Source: Streptomyces prunicolor NBRC 13075 (GTDB lineage Bacteria; Actinomycetota; Actinomycetes; Streptomycetales; Streptomycetaceae). From it: a DNA stretch of 64,000 bases. The notes under the pieces were generated by a model. The model was not told the DNA's origin. It worked only from the letters and a program-made list of their open reading frames with translations, and searched no databases. Shown here in pieces: positions 8,425-17,693 of the stretch (within the stretch, counting starts at the first letter, position 1; each line of letters opens with the position of its first letter). Location: assembly GCF_000367365.1 (NCBI RefSeq), contig NZ_BARF01000047.1, positions 62,001 to 126,000 on the forward strand, read 5' to 3'. A program made the position numbers and the translations under genes.

Positions 8425-10617
8425 TCAGCGCGCGTCGCTGAACCGCTCGCCCTTCTCGGCCTTCTCCACGAGCAGCGCGGGCGGCGCGAACCGCTCCCCG
8501 TAGCGCTCGGCGAGCGCACGCGCGCGTGCCACGAAACCGGGCAACCCGCCCTCGTAGCCGTTGATGTACTGGAGGACGCCGCCGGTCCAACCCGGGAAGC
8601 CGATCCCGAAGATGGACCCGATGTTGGCGTCCGCGACGGACGTCAGCACGCCTTCCTCAAGGAGCTTGACCGTGTCGAGCGCCTCGGAGAACAGCATGCG
8701 TTCCTGCATGTCTTCGAAGGGCACGGTCTCGGAGGGGCTCTCGGCGCCCTCGCGGGTGAAGTGCTCGCGCAGGCCCGGCCACAGACCCGCGCGCTTGCCG
8801 TTCTCGTCGTAGTCGTAGAAGCCCGCGCCGCCGCTGCGCCCGGTGCGGCCGAACTCGTCGACCATGCGGTCGATGACGGCCTCGGCGGGGTGGCCCGGCC
8901 AGGTGCCGCCCGCTTCCTCGACGGCCCGCTTGGACTCGTTGCGGATCTTGCGCGGGAGGGTGAGCGTCAACTCGTCCATCAGGGAAAGGACCTTGGCCGG
9001 GTAGCCGGCCTGCGCGGCGGCCTGCTCGATGGACGCGGGCTCGATGCCCTCGCCGACCATGGCGACGCCCTCGTTGATGAACTGCCCGATCACGCGTGAG
9101 GTGAAGAAACCGCGCGAGTCGTTGACGACGATCGGCGTCTTCTTGATCTGCCGGACCAGGTCGAAGGCGCGCGCGAGGGCCTCGTCGCCGGTGCGCTCGC
9201 CCTTGATGATCTCGACGAGGGGCATCTTGTCGACGGGCGAGAAGAAGTGCAGCCCGATGAAGTCGACCTGTCGCTCGACACCCTCGGCGAGAGCCGTGAT
9301 GGGGAGAGTTGAGGTGTTGGAGCAGAGCAGCGCGTCGGGCTCGACGATGTGCTGGATCTCCTGGAACACCTTGTGCTTGAGCGAGGTGTCCTCGAAGACG
9401 GCCTCGATCACCGCGTCGCAGCCCGCGAGTTGCTGCGGGTCGGCGGTGGGGGTGATGCGGGCGAGCAGCGCGTCCGCCTTCTCCTGCGTCGTACGGCCGC
9501 GGGAGACGGCCTTGGCGCAGAGCTTCTCGGAGTAGGCCTTGCCCTTGGCCGCCGCCTCCGGAGTCACGTCCTTCAGGACGACGTCGATGCCCGCGCGGGC
9601 GCACGAGTAGGCGATGCCGGCGCCCATCATCCCGGCGCCGAGGACGGCGACCTTGCGGACCGGGCGGGACGCGATGCCCTTGGGGCGGTTGGCGCCGGAG
9701 TTGACGGCCTGGAGGTCGAAGAAGAACGCCTGGATCATGTTCTTCGAGGTCTGGCCGGCCGCCAACTCCACGAAGTAGCGGGCCTCGATGAGCTGCGCGG
9801 TCTCGAAGTCGACCTGGGCGCCCTCGACGGCGGCGGCGAGGATGTTGCGCGGGGCCGGGTAGGGCGCGCCGTTGGTCTGCTTGCGCAGGCTGGCGGGGAA
9901 GGCGGGCAGGTTGGCCGCGAACTTGGGGTTGGCCGGGGTGCCGCCCGGGATGCGGTAGCCGGGCTTGTCCCAGGGCTGCTGCGACTGCGGGTTGGCGTCG
10001 ATGAAGGCGCGGGCCTTGGCGATCAACTCGTCCGGGGTGGTGGCCACTTCGTGGACGAGGCCGTTCTCCTGGGCGCGGCGCGGGCTGTACTGGGTGCCCT
10101 GGAGCAGCACCTTCAGCAGCGCGTCGGTGATGCCCAACAGCCGTACCGTACGGACGACTCCGCCGCCTCCGGGGAGCAGGCCGAGGGTGACCTCGGGGCA
10201 GCCGATCTTCGAACCGGGCGCGTCGAGGGCGATGCGGTGGTGGCAGGCGAGCGCGATCTCGTAACCGCCGCCCAGGGCCGCGCCGTTGAGCGCGGCGACG
10301 ACCGGCTTGCCGAGGGTCTCGATGCGGCGCAGGTTGCGCTTGATGGCGAGGCCGCCGTCGAGCAACTCCTGGGCGGTGTCCGGGGTTACGCGGATCAGGT
10401 CACGCAGGTCGCCGCCCGCGAAGAACGTCTTCTTGGCGGACGTGACGATGATGCCGCGGATGGAGTCCCGCTCGGCCTCCAGGCGCTCGGTGATCGCGGC
10501 GAGGGAGTCGCGGAAGGCCGCGTTCATGGTGTTCGCGGACTGGTCGGGGTCGTCGAGGACGAGGGTGACGACGCCGGTGTCGTCCTGTTCCCAGCGGATG
10601 GTGGTGCTCTCGGTCAT
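8425..10617 (-). CDS. fadB: FadB/FadJ-type enoyl-CoA hydratase / 3-hydroxyacyl-CoA dehydrogenase
   Basis: A 730-residue fusion. The crotonase domain fills residues 1-~270, with catalytic Glu candidates at 120 (GGGYEIAL) and 142 (CPEVTLGLLPGGGG). The NAD-binding 3-hydroxyacyl-CoA dehydrogenase domain starts near 320 with GAGMMGAG (327-334), then catalytic His in LHFFSP and Glu in LVEIIKGERT. Two C-terminal HAD domains follow. It carries out the second and third steps of beta-oxidation. Transcribed with the thiolase upstream (137 bp away) and the TPP enzyme downstream, it is the core of a fatty/side-chain acyl-CoA degradation unit. Confidence 0.92.
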   Translation of the reverse strand: MTESTTIRWEQDDTGVVTLVLDDPDQSANTMNAAFRDSLAAITERLEAERDSIRGIIVTSAKKTFFAGGDLRDLIRVTPDTAQELLDGGLAIKRNLRRIETLGKPVVAALNGAALGGGYEIALACHHRIALDAPGSKIGCPEVTLGLLPGGGGVVRTVRLLGITDALLKVLLQGTQYSPRRAQENGLVHEVATTPDELIAKARAFIDANPQSQQPWDKPGYRIPGGTPANPKFAANLPAFPASLRKQTNGAPYPAPRNILAAAVEGAQVDFETAQLIEARYFVELAAGQTSKNMIQAFFFDLQAVNSGANRPKGIASRPVRKVAVLGAGMMGAGIAYSCARAGIDVVLKDVTPEAAAKGKAYSEKLCAKAVSRGRTTQEKADALLARITPTADPQQLAGCDAVIEAVFEDTSLKHKVFQEIQHIVEPDALLCSNTSTLPITALAEGVERQVDFIGLHFFSPVDKMPLVEIIKGERTGDEALARAFDLVRQIKKTPIVVNDSRGFFTSRVIGQFINEGVAMVGEGIEPASIEQAAAQAGYPAKVLSLMDELTLTLPRKIRNESKRAVEEAGGTWPGHPAEAVIDRMVDEFGRTGRSGGAGFYDYDENGKRAGLWPGLREHFTREGAESPSETVPFEDMQERMLFSEALDTVKLLEEGVLTSVADANIGSIFGIGFPGWTGGVLQYINGYEGGLPGFVARARALAERYGERFAPPALLVEKAEKGERFSDAR

Positions 10618-10663
10618 GAGGGGTTCTCCGTAGAAGTCTCTGATGCCGCAAAAGCCTCTGGCC

Positions 10664-10710
10664 GGCCGTGGAAGCCTCAGGTGGCCGTGGAAGCCTCAGG
10701 TGGCCGTGGA
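10664..10710. repeat. 19-bp tandem repeat, 2.5 copies
   Basis: Unit ggccgtggaagcctcaggt, at 10664-10682, 10683-10701 and a partial copy at 10702-10710. It sits in the 137-bp gap between the thiolase stop and the fadB start. It has no visible hairpin or coding role; probably a replication-slippage minisatellite. Confidence 0.85.
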
Positions 10711-10754
10711 GACCGCTGGTCGCAGCGGCGATCTCCGGTGGGCCGCCGGGGTCT

Positions 10755-11969
<1,215 letters not shown>

Positions 11970-11980
11970 TGCCAAGCCTT

Positions 11981-13162
11981 TCACTGAGGGTTTTCGAGGA
12001 CTCGCCGAGGGGTTTCCCGATCAGCGTCCTCGACGTCGTCGACAAGCCGGGGGACGTCCCAGTCACGGGCCACGTCGGACGTGTCCGCGCCGGGCAGTGC
12101 GGGTCCGCCGCGCACCGAGGTGGGCGTCGCGGAGAACCGGGGTGCGGGGGCGGGCTGGGTGATCCCGCCGTGCTCGGTGAACGTGCCGCGCGCGGCGAGG
12201 TGCGGATGGTGCGGGGCCTCGCGCAGCGACAGCACGGGCGCCACGCACGCGTCCGTGCCCGCGAAGACGTCCGTCCACTCGTCTCGCGTACGGCTGCGGA
12301 AGCGGGCCGCGACCGCCTCGCGCAGCTCGCCCCAGCGGGTCCGGTCCCGGCGCGCGTCGGCGAAGTCCGCGAGGCCGAGCAGGTCCACGAACTCGGCGTA
12401 GAACCGCGGCTCCAGGGCGCCCACGGCCATGTGCTTGCCGTCGGCGGTCTCGTAGGTGCCGTAGTACGGGCAGCCGCCGTCGAGGAGGTTGGCGGCGCGG
12501 CGGTCCTGCCAGCCGCCGGCGGCGAGCATGCCGTGGATCATCGCGGAGAGGTGGGCGGTGCCGTCGACGATGGCGGCGTCGACGACCTGGCCGATGCCGG
12601 TCACGCGCGCGTGGTGCAGCGCGGCGAGGACGCCGACGACGAGGTAGAGGGAGCCGCCCGCGTAGTCGCCGAGCAGGTTGGCGGGGGCGGGCGGGGGCTC
12701 CCCGGGGCTGCCGATCATGCCGAGGGTGCCGGTGAGCGCGATGTACGCGATGTCGTGCCCGGCGCGCTGGGCGAGGGGGCCGTCCTGGCCCCAGCCGGTC
12801 ATCCGGCCGTAGACGAGCCGGGGGTTGCGGGCGTGGCAGGGCCCGGGGCCCACGCCGAGGCGCTCGGTGACGCCGGGGCGGTTGCCCTCGATGAGGATGT
12901 CGGCGCGTTCGACCAGGTCGAGCACGCGCGCGGGGCCGTCCGGCGCCTTCAGGTCGACGAGGACCGAGCGCTTGTTGCGGTTGGTCACGTCGTACTCCGG
13001 GTCGACCCCGAGGGCGACGCCGCCGGGGCGGTCGACGCGGACGACGTCGGCGCCCAGGTCGGCCAGGAGCATGGCCGCGAAGGGGCCGGGACCGATACCG
13101 GCCAGCTCGACCACGCGCACGCCGGAGAGCGGGCCGTGCCCGGGCGTCGTTGCCGCTGTCAT
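11981..13162 (-). CDS. CaiB/BaiF family CoA-transferase / alpha-methylacyl-CoA racemase
   Basis: A 393-residue type III CoA-transferase-fold protein. GIGPGPFAAMLLADLGADVVRVDR at the start and the pair His136 (RAGHDIAY) and Asp166 (LLGDYAGG), 30 residues apart, match the catalytic His/Asp of alpha-methylacyl-CoA racemase (His126/Asp156 in the mycobacterial enzyme). A formyl-CoA-transferase-like role is less likely. Racemisation of 2-methyl-branched acyl-CoA would feed the downstream thiolase and FadB. First gene of the leftward operon; its promoter carries a palindrome. Confidence 0.87.
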   Translation of the reverse strand: MTAATTPGHGPLSGVRVVELAGIGPGPFAAMLLADLGADVVRVDRPGGVALGVDPEYDVTNRNKRSVLVDLKAPDGPARVLDLVERADILIEGNRPGVTERLGVGPGPCHARNPRLVYGRMTGWGQDGPLAQRAGHDIAYIALTGTLGMIGSPGEPPPAPANLLGDYAGGSLYLVVGVLAALHHARVTGIGQVVDAAIVDGTAHLSAMIHGMLAAGGWQDRRAANLLDGGCPYYGTYETADGKHMAVGALEPRFYAEFVDLLGLADFADARRDRTRWGELREAVAARFRSRTRDEWTDVFAGTDACVAPVLSLREAPHHPHLAARGTFTEHGGITQPAPAPRFSATPTSVRGGPALPGADTSDVARDWDVPRLVDDVEDADRETPRRVLENPQ

Positions 13163-13190
13163 CCAGCCCCCAGCTGTGACACAACTGATG

Positions 13191-13230
13191 TAACACCAGT
13201 GATGTTAGGAACACGTTCCACTTGACACAA
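13191..13230 (-). promoter_or_regulatory. Candidate promoter and operator of the CaiB-thiolase-fadB operon
   Basis: Read on the minus strand: TTGTGT (13230-13225), a 17-bp spacer and TAACAT (13207-13202). A 17-bp imperfect palindrome, TAACAYCASTGRTGTTA, at 13191-13207 matches its own complement at 14 of 17 positions and covers the -10. A repressor bound there would block initiation. The cognate regulator is not adjacent and is unknown. Confidence 0.5.
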
Positions 13231-13312
13231 GACCTGGGCGAGCAAGCGCTTAGCCAAGTTACCCGCCGTCAACCGTGACGAGCCACGACCGTGCACGGTC
13301 GTGCACGACCGG

Positions 13313-13727
13313 CTAGCGAAGACCATCCGCGTCCAGCTCGGCCATCAGCCGCTTCGGGGCGATCGCGCGGTAGCTCTCCTCCACCCAGTCGCACAGCAGC
13401 TCGGCGGCCGGGGCGCCCTGCTCGGCGAGCGGGACGCGCACCCAGCCGGCCTTGCCGAGGCCGTAACGGGCGGGCGTGGCGCCGGGTGCGGTGAGCGCGT
13501 GGGCATGGGCCGCCTCGTCGGTGAGCTTGACCGTAAGGGCCGGCGGATAGCTGCCGTCGTCGACACCGAGGAAGACGAACACCTTCTTGTTGACCTTCGC
13601 GACGCTCTCGCCCCACGGGCAGTATCGATATGCGGCTCCGCCGCGCGGCTTCGGTGGCACCCGGCAGCCCGAGGGCGAACTCGCGTACTTTCGCCCACTT
13701 CTTCAGGGCGTTCCTGGGCACGGCCAC
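13313..13727 (-). pseudogene. MmcQ/YjbR-family protein, frame broken by a short insertion
   Basis: The first part, from ATG 13727 (MAVPRNALKKW... to LPGATEA), and the second part, from about 13615 (PWGESVAKVNKKVFVFLG to the end), are both typical of MmcQ/YjbR DNA-binding-like proteins but lie in different frames. Between LPGATEA and PWGE the family normally has about one residue; here there are 28 nt, a net gain of about 25 nt. Removing it restores a protein of about 129 residues, the normal size. The extra DNA has palindromic GCCGCGCGGC and TATCGATA cores. A GTG at 13660 could restart a 115-residue C-terminal piece, so partial expression is possible. Confidence 0.65.
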
Positions 13728-13818
13728 CTGATACCTCCGGGCTCGTCGTCGGGCACCGCACTCTTCACGCTAGCCTCAGCCACCGACAGCGGCGCGGGCT
13801 GCGGGACCCAGGAGTGTC

Positions 13819-14997
13819 ATGAGCAGGCTGAACAGGACGGACCGTCCCTACGACATCGTGCTCTTCGGAGCCACGGGCTTCGTCGGATTGCTCACCGCGG
13901 AGTATCTCGCCGCGCACGCGCCCGAGGGCCTGCGCTGGGCGATCGCGGGCCGGGACGAGCTGAAACTGAAGCGGCTGCGCGAACGGCTGCCCGGCGCCAC
14001 GCCGGTGGGCGTCCTGCGGGCCGACGTCGCCGACCCGGCCTCCCTGCGCCAACTCGCCGAGCACGCGCGCGTGGTGGCCACGACGGTCGGCCCCTACGTC
14101 AGCTACGGCGACGACCTCGTCGCCGCCTGCGCGGACACCGGCACCGACTATCTCGACCTCAGCGGCGAGCCGGAGTTCGTCGACCTGACGTACGTCCGCC
14201 ACGACGCACGCGCGCGGGAGACCGGCGCACGGCTGGTGCACTCCGCCGGCTTCGACTCGATCCCGCACGACCTGGGGGCGTACTTCACAGTGAAACAACT
14301 GCCGGAGGGGGTGCCCCTGACGGTGGACGGCTTCGTGACCGTCGACGCGATGTTCTCCGGCGGCACGTTCGCCACGGCGCTGACCCAACTCGGGCGCGGC
14401 CGACAGGTGTTGTCCGCCGCCAGGGAGCGGCGACGTCACGAACCACGGCTGGTGGGCCGCCGGGCCGGTGCTCCCATGGGGGTACCGCGGTTCGCCGGCG
14501 AGGTCGGCTCCTGGGCGGTGCCCCTGCCCACCATCGACCCGCAGGTCGTTCAACGATCCGCGCGAGCCCTGGAGCGCTACGGCCCCGACTTCCGCTACCG
14601 CCACTACGCGGCCGCACGACACCTCCCCGTGGCGCTCGGCGGTGTCACGGCGGCCGGCGCGCTCGCCACGGTCGCCCAACTCCCGCCCGCCCGCCGCTGG
14701 TTGTCCGACCGCCTCAAGCCTGGCGACGGACCGAGCCCGGAGAAGCGCGCGAAGAGCTGGTTCTCCGTGAAGTTCGTGGGCGAGGGCGGCGGCCGCCGGG
14801 TCTTCACGGAGGTCGCGGGCGGCGACCCCGGCTACGACGAGACGGCGAAGATGTTCGCCGAGTCGGCCCTCTCCCTCACCCTCGACCAACTCCCGCCCAC
14901 AGCGGGGCAGGTGACGACGGCGGTTGCCATGGGCGACGCGCTCATCGAACGGCTCCGCAGCGCGGGCATCACGTTCCGGGTGGCCGCGATCCGCTGA
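13819..14997 (+). CDS. Saccharopine-dehydrogenase-like / trans-acting enoyl reductase family protein
   Basis: 392 residues. An N-terminal Rossmann domain (YDIVLFGATGFVGLLTAEYLA) leads into the saccharopine dehydrogenase NADP-binding family. GEPEFVDLTYVRHDARARE and HSAGFDSIPHDLGAY are hallmarks of the mycobacterial trans-acting enoyl reductase group. Actinobacterial members reduce polyketide- or fatty-acid-derived enoyl groups or remain uncharacterised, so the substrate here is unknown. It stands alone, divergent from the broken YjbR gene. Confidence 0.82.
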   Translation: MSRLNRTDRPYDIVLFGATGFVGLLTAEYLAAHAPEGLRWAIAGRDELKLKRLRERLPGATPVGVLRADVADPASLRQLAEHARVVATTVGPYVSYGDDLVAACADTGTDYLDLSGEPEFVDLTYVRHDARARETGARLVHSAGFDSIPHDLGAYFTVKQLPEGVPLTVDGFVTVDAMFSGGTFATALTQLGRGRQVLSAARERRRHEPRLVGRRAGAPMGVPRFAGEVGSWAVPLPTIDPQVVQRSARALERYGPDFRYRHYAAARHLPVALGGVTAAGALATVAQLPPARRWLSDRLKPGDGPSPEKRAKSWFSVKFVGEGGGRRVFTEVAGGDPGYDETAKMFAESALSLTLDQLPPTAGQVTTAVAMGDALIERLRSAGITFRVAAIR

Positions 14998-15254
14998 CGG
15001 TGTCGGACCCTCATGCGTGAGCACGGCATCGACTGGATGCCGTTCGCGCAGCGGGAGTTCGGATCAGCCCACCGCCGAGGCCGTCGGCCCGTCTCCGCCC
15101 GGCTGGTGGCATGCCGCCGCGGAACGCCGGGCCATGAACTGACCGTGCTGATCGGGGAGTTCGGAGTACCCCTCGGAATGGGCTACGATGGATCTTGAGC
15201 CGGTCGCCGGAACATCCGGGGTCTGGTCGCGCGTCGGTGGTCCAAGGAAAGACG

Positions 15255-15340
15255 CCCCGCTTCCTGCGGGGAAATGCAGGTGCGAGGCCTGCCCGGCGCT
15301 CAACTCCGAGCCCCACACCGCTACTTGCGGGGTGGGGCTC
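15255..15340 (+). other. Three successive hairpins in a 375-bp gene-free stretch
   Basis: The stretch 14998-15372 has no convincing gene. Within it lie CCCCGC-TTCCT-GCGGGG (15255-15271), GCAGG-7 nt-CCTGC (15276-15292) and a long hairpin at 15308-15340. The long one has 14-bp arms with one mismatch (GAGCCCCACACCGC against GCGGGGTGGGGCTC) around a 5-base loop. The last could terminate transcription from either side. The group could also be a structured RNA or the right end of a decayed element; sequence alone does not decide. Confidence 0.5.
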
Positions 15341-15372
15341 GCGTGTTTCCCGCACCGGAACGCCCCCCGGCC

Positions 15373-15510
15373 TCACGGCCACAGCGTGTAGATCATCCCG
15401 CCGATCCAGGCGAAGCCCGCCGCCACGGACAGGACGAGCGCGATCGTCACGGCCCGCTCTATCGGCTGGCTCGGGTGGGCAACGGGCTTCGGGGAACGGT
15501 GCGTTGTCAT
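15373..15510 (-). CDS. Small single-span membrane protein (45 aa)
   Basis: ATG 15510 to TGA 15373 encodes 45 residues. A polar, basic head (MTTHRSPKPVAHPSQPIERA) precedes one hydrophobic span of about 20 residues (VTIALVLSVAAGFAWIGGMI) and a short YTLWP tail. Composition and topology are those of a genuine tiny membrane protein rather than a chance frame, and I recall similar small proteins near this locus in Streptomyces. There is no clear Shine-Dalgarno sequence. It is 88 bp downstream of, and co-directional with, endonuclease V. Function unknown. Confidence 0.6.
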   Translation of the reverse strand: MTTHRSPKPVAHPSQPIERAVTIALVLSVAAGFAWIGGMIYTLWP

Positions 15511-15598
15511 GCGGGACAGCCTGCCGATCACGCGGGCGCGGTCACATCCGTACAGGTACTCAGATCAGGTACTCAGAACGCGACGCACCCCCGACTCC

Positions 15599-16288
15599 TC
15601 ACACGGTCGCCTCCCGCAGCGCCCGCCGGCACAGCGCGTCCGCCCTGCGGGTCGTCTCCGGGAGGCGGAACTCCGGGGTCAACGCGAGGGTGTGGGCACA
15701 GGCGTTGTCCAGGGTCACCCGGTGGCCCACGGAGACGAACACCGGCTTCACCGCGTCCCGGGTGCGCAGCGCGCGGCCGACCTCCTCGGCGTCCGCCCGG
15801 AGCGGCGACGCGGAGCCGCGCGGGGTGCCCGGATCGTCGTAGGTGAACGTGAAGGGGTTCTTGGCGACGCCGATCGTGGGCAGGCCGGTGAGGACGCCGA
15901 GGTGGCTGGCGAGGCCGAAGCGGCGGGGGTGGGCGAGGCCGTAGCCGTCGCACACGACCAGGCCCGGCGGGCAGGGCAGCGCCTCCAACGCGGCCAGCAC
16001 CGTGGGGATTTCGCGGAAGGCGAGCAGCCCCGGCACGTACGGGAAGGAGACCCGGCCGACGGCGGTGGCCTCGGCGACGACGGTGAGGCTCGCCGCGTCC
16101 AGCACGACGGCCGCGGCCACCACCACGTCCCGTTCGTCGTCGTAGGCGACGTCAACTCCCGTGACGTACCCCGTCCTTGGCGGCGGCCCCGGTTCGTCGG
16201 TCACCACCCGCTCCCGCAACTCGTCCTGGACGGCGCGGGCCTGCTCCTCGGTCGCGGGCCAGCCCGCGGGAATGTCTACGGTCGTCAT
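15599..16288 (-). CDS. nfi: Endonuclease V (deoxyinosine 3' endonuclease)
   Basis: 229 residues, the normal length. GVDVAYD (metal-ligand Asp at about 46), YVPGLLAFREIP (the wedge-like YxxG-FRE segment and catalytic Glu), CDGYGLAHPRRFGLASHLG (catalytic Asp and the hypoxanthine-pocket region) and GVAKNPF are all present. It nicks DNA one base 3' of deoxyinosine to start alternative excision repair. The secreted beta-propeller gene lies upstream across a hairpin; the tiny membrane protein lies downstream. Confidence 0.93.
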   Translation of the reverse strand: MTTVDIPAGWPATEEQARAVQDELRERVVTDEPGPPPRTGYVTGVDVAYDDERDVVVAAAVVLDAASLTVVAEATAVGRVSFPYVPGLLAFREIPTVLAALEALPCPPGLVVCDGYGLAHPRRFGLASHLGVLTGLPTIGVAKNPFTFTYDDPGTPRGSASPLRADAEEVGRALRTRDAVKPVFVSVGHRVTLDNACAHTLALTPEFRLPETTRRADALCRRALREATV

Positions 16289-16322
16289 GGTGGTGCCGAG
16301 CGTACGGGGATCCCGGGTTGCA

Positions 16323-16346
16323 GCGGGGGCCGTACTGGTCCCCCGC
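16323..16346 (-). terminator. Intergenic GC hairpin terminator
   Basis: GCGGGGGCC paired with GGTCCCCCGC (one bulged T) around GTACT. It is 12 bp beyond the beta-propeller stop codon and upstream of endonuclease V, so it should separate the two leftward genes. There is no U-tract, as usual in Streptomyces. Confidence 0.6.
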
Positions 16347-16357
16347 CACCGGCCCCG

Positions 16358-17461
16358 TCAGTCCTCCAGCCGCGCCACGCGCCCCTTCTCCCCCGCCGCC
16401 CAGCAGCCCAGGTCGGCCGCGCAGTCCACGGTGTCGTACGAGCCGGAGTCCACCGTCCTCCAGGTGCGGCCGGCGTCGGTCGTGAGGTCCGTGCCCGTGG
16501 GGCCGACCGCGAGGGCCGTGCTGCGGCTGCGGGGCACCCAGGTGACGCCGGAGCGGTAGGCGGGCGGCGGGGTCGTGGCGGGCCTCCAGGTGTGGCCTCC
16601 GTCGCCGGAGACGGCCGCCGCGAGCGGTGAGGGCTGGTCCGCGGTGTAGTTGCCGCCGACCGCCAGGCCGTGCGTACGGTCGCGGAAGGCGAGCGCGAAC
16701 ACCCCGCGCGCGGGGTCACCGGCCGGGATCGGCGTGTCGGTGGCCGTCCAGGTGAGGCCGCGGTCCGCGGAGTGCAGGACACGCGCGCGTGCACCCCCGC
16801 CGGTGGCCAGCCAGACGTCACGAGGCCCGGAACTCACCAGGCACTGGCCGCTCGCCGCGAAGCCCGCCTCACCGTCGAGCGCGGCCGGCATCCCGGTGTT
16901 CGGCAGCACCTTCCAGGAACGGCCGCCGTCGCCGGTCGACAGGATGCGGAACTTTCCGTCCACCGGGTCGCTCATCGCGAGGCCGTGCCGGCTGTCGAAG
17001 AAGGTCATGCAGTCGTAGAAGGCGCTCGCGTCGGTGTTGCGGAAGGACTCCGTCCAGGTCGCCCCGGCGTCGTCGGTGCGGTAGACGCGGGACGCCTCCC
17101 CTTCGCCGATCGCCAGGACCACCGCGCGCCGCGCGTCGAACGCCTCGATGTCCCGGAATTGCAGGTCTGCCGCGCCGGACGGCGACACGTTCCGCCAGCT
17201 CGCCCCGCCGTCGGTGGTGCGCAGCACCGTGCCCGCGGTCCCGGCCACCCACGCGGTGTTCCGGCTGACCGCCGACAGCCCCCGGAAGCGCACATCGGCG
17301 GCCCCGCTGTCCTTGAGCTCCCAGTGCGGAGCCCGGTGCGCCGTGTCCCGTGCCTGTGCCGGTACGGCGGTGAGCGCGGCCAGCGCCGCCCCGCACGCGA
17401 TCGCCACGGCCACGCTCCGGTACGTATGTCCCACCTGTCGCTTCTTCCCCATGCGCCTCAT
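16358..17461 (-). CDS. Secreted YCF48/BNR-repeat beta-propeller protein
   Basis: 367 residues. A signal peptide (MRRMGKKRQ, hydrophobic run, AVPAQA cleavage) is followed by repeated blade motifs: GTVLRTTDGGASW, YRTDDAGATW, STGDGGRSW, LHSADRGLTW, SGDGGHTW and TTDAGRTW. Asp-box/YCF48 repeats of this kind form beta-propellers seen in photosystem-assembly factors and sialidase-like proteins. No sialidase catalytic residues are visible, so the annotation oxidoreductase sometimes used for this family is unsupported. Exported, role unknown. The frame extends to 17770, but the signal peptide defines the start. Confidence 0.8.
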   Translation of the reverse strand: MRRMGKKRQVGHTYRSVAVAIACGAALAALTAVPAQARDTAHRAPHWELKDSGAADVRFRGLSAVSRNTAWVAGTAGTVLRTTDGGASWRNVSPSGAADLQFRDIEAFDARRAVVLAIGEGEASRVYRTDDAGATWTESFRNTDASAFYDCMTFFDSRHGLAMSDPVDGKFRILSTGDGGRSWKVLPNTGMPAALDGEAGFAASGQCLVSSGPRDVWLATGGGARARVLHSADRGLTWTATDTPIPAGDPARGVFALAFRDRTHGLAVGGNYTADQPSPLAAAVSGDGGHTWRPATTPPPAYRSGVTWVPRSRSTALAVGPTGTDLTTDAGRTWRTVDSGSYDTVDCAADLGCWAAGEKGRVARLED

Positions 17462-17693
17462 GGCGGGCGAAGCTAGCCCACTCCCCCGGGGCCGTCCAGA
17501 TGCCCCCGCCCGCCTTGGGCGCATTTGGGCGGCGGTGACGGAGGTCACTCGAAATTCGTGTGCACGAATGGGCCCGTTCCGGCGTCTCTTCCAGTGCGGG
17601 CCCATCCACTCGGGGGTCCGTTCCGGAATACGTACGGGAGTCCGTCCGGTCGTCACCGCAGTCCGCACCGCCGTCACACAAGGGAGCAAGGCG

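Noticed and set aside
7200..8441. Long plus-strand open frame (413 codons) opposite the ThDP enzyme
   Set aside because: Gly/Arg/Val-rich translation with no domain. It is the antisense shadow of a well-defined enzyme, as expected at this GC content.
13222..13227. Plus-strand TTGACA as a promoter toward the YjbR region
   Set aside because: No acceptable -10 follows at 16-19 bp, and the next gene on that strand starts about 590 bp away.
15013..15198. 61-codon frame after the enoyl-reductase-like gene
   Set aside because: No recognisable motif, Arg-rich and without a clear ribosome-binding site; I could not support it as a gene or as a named remnant.
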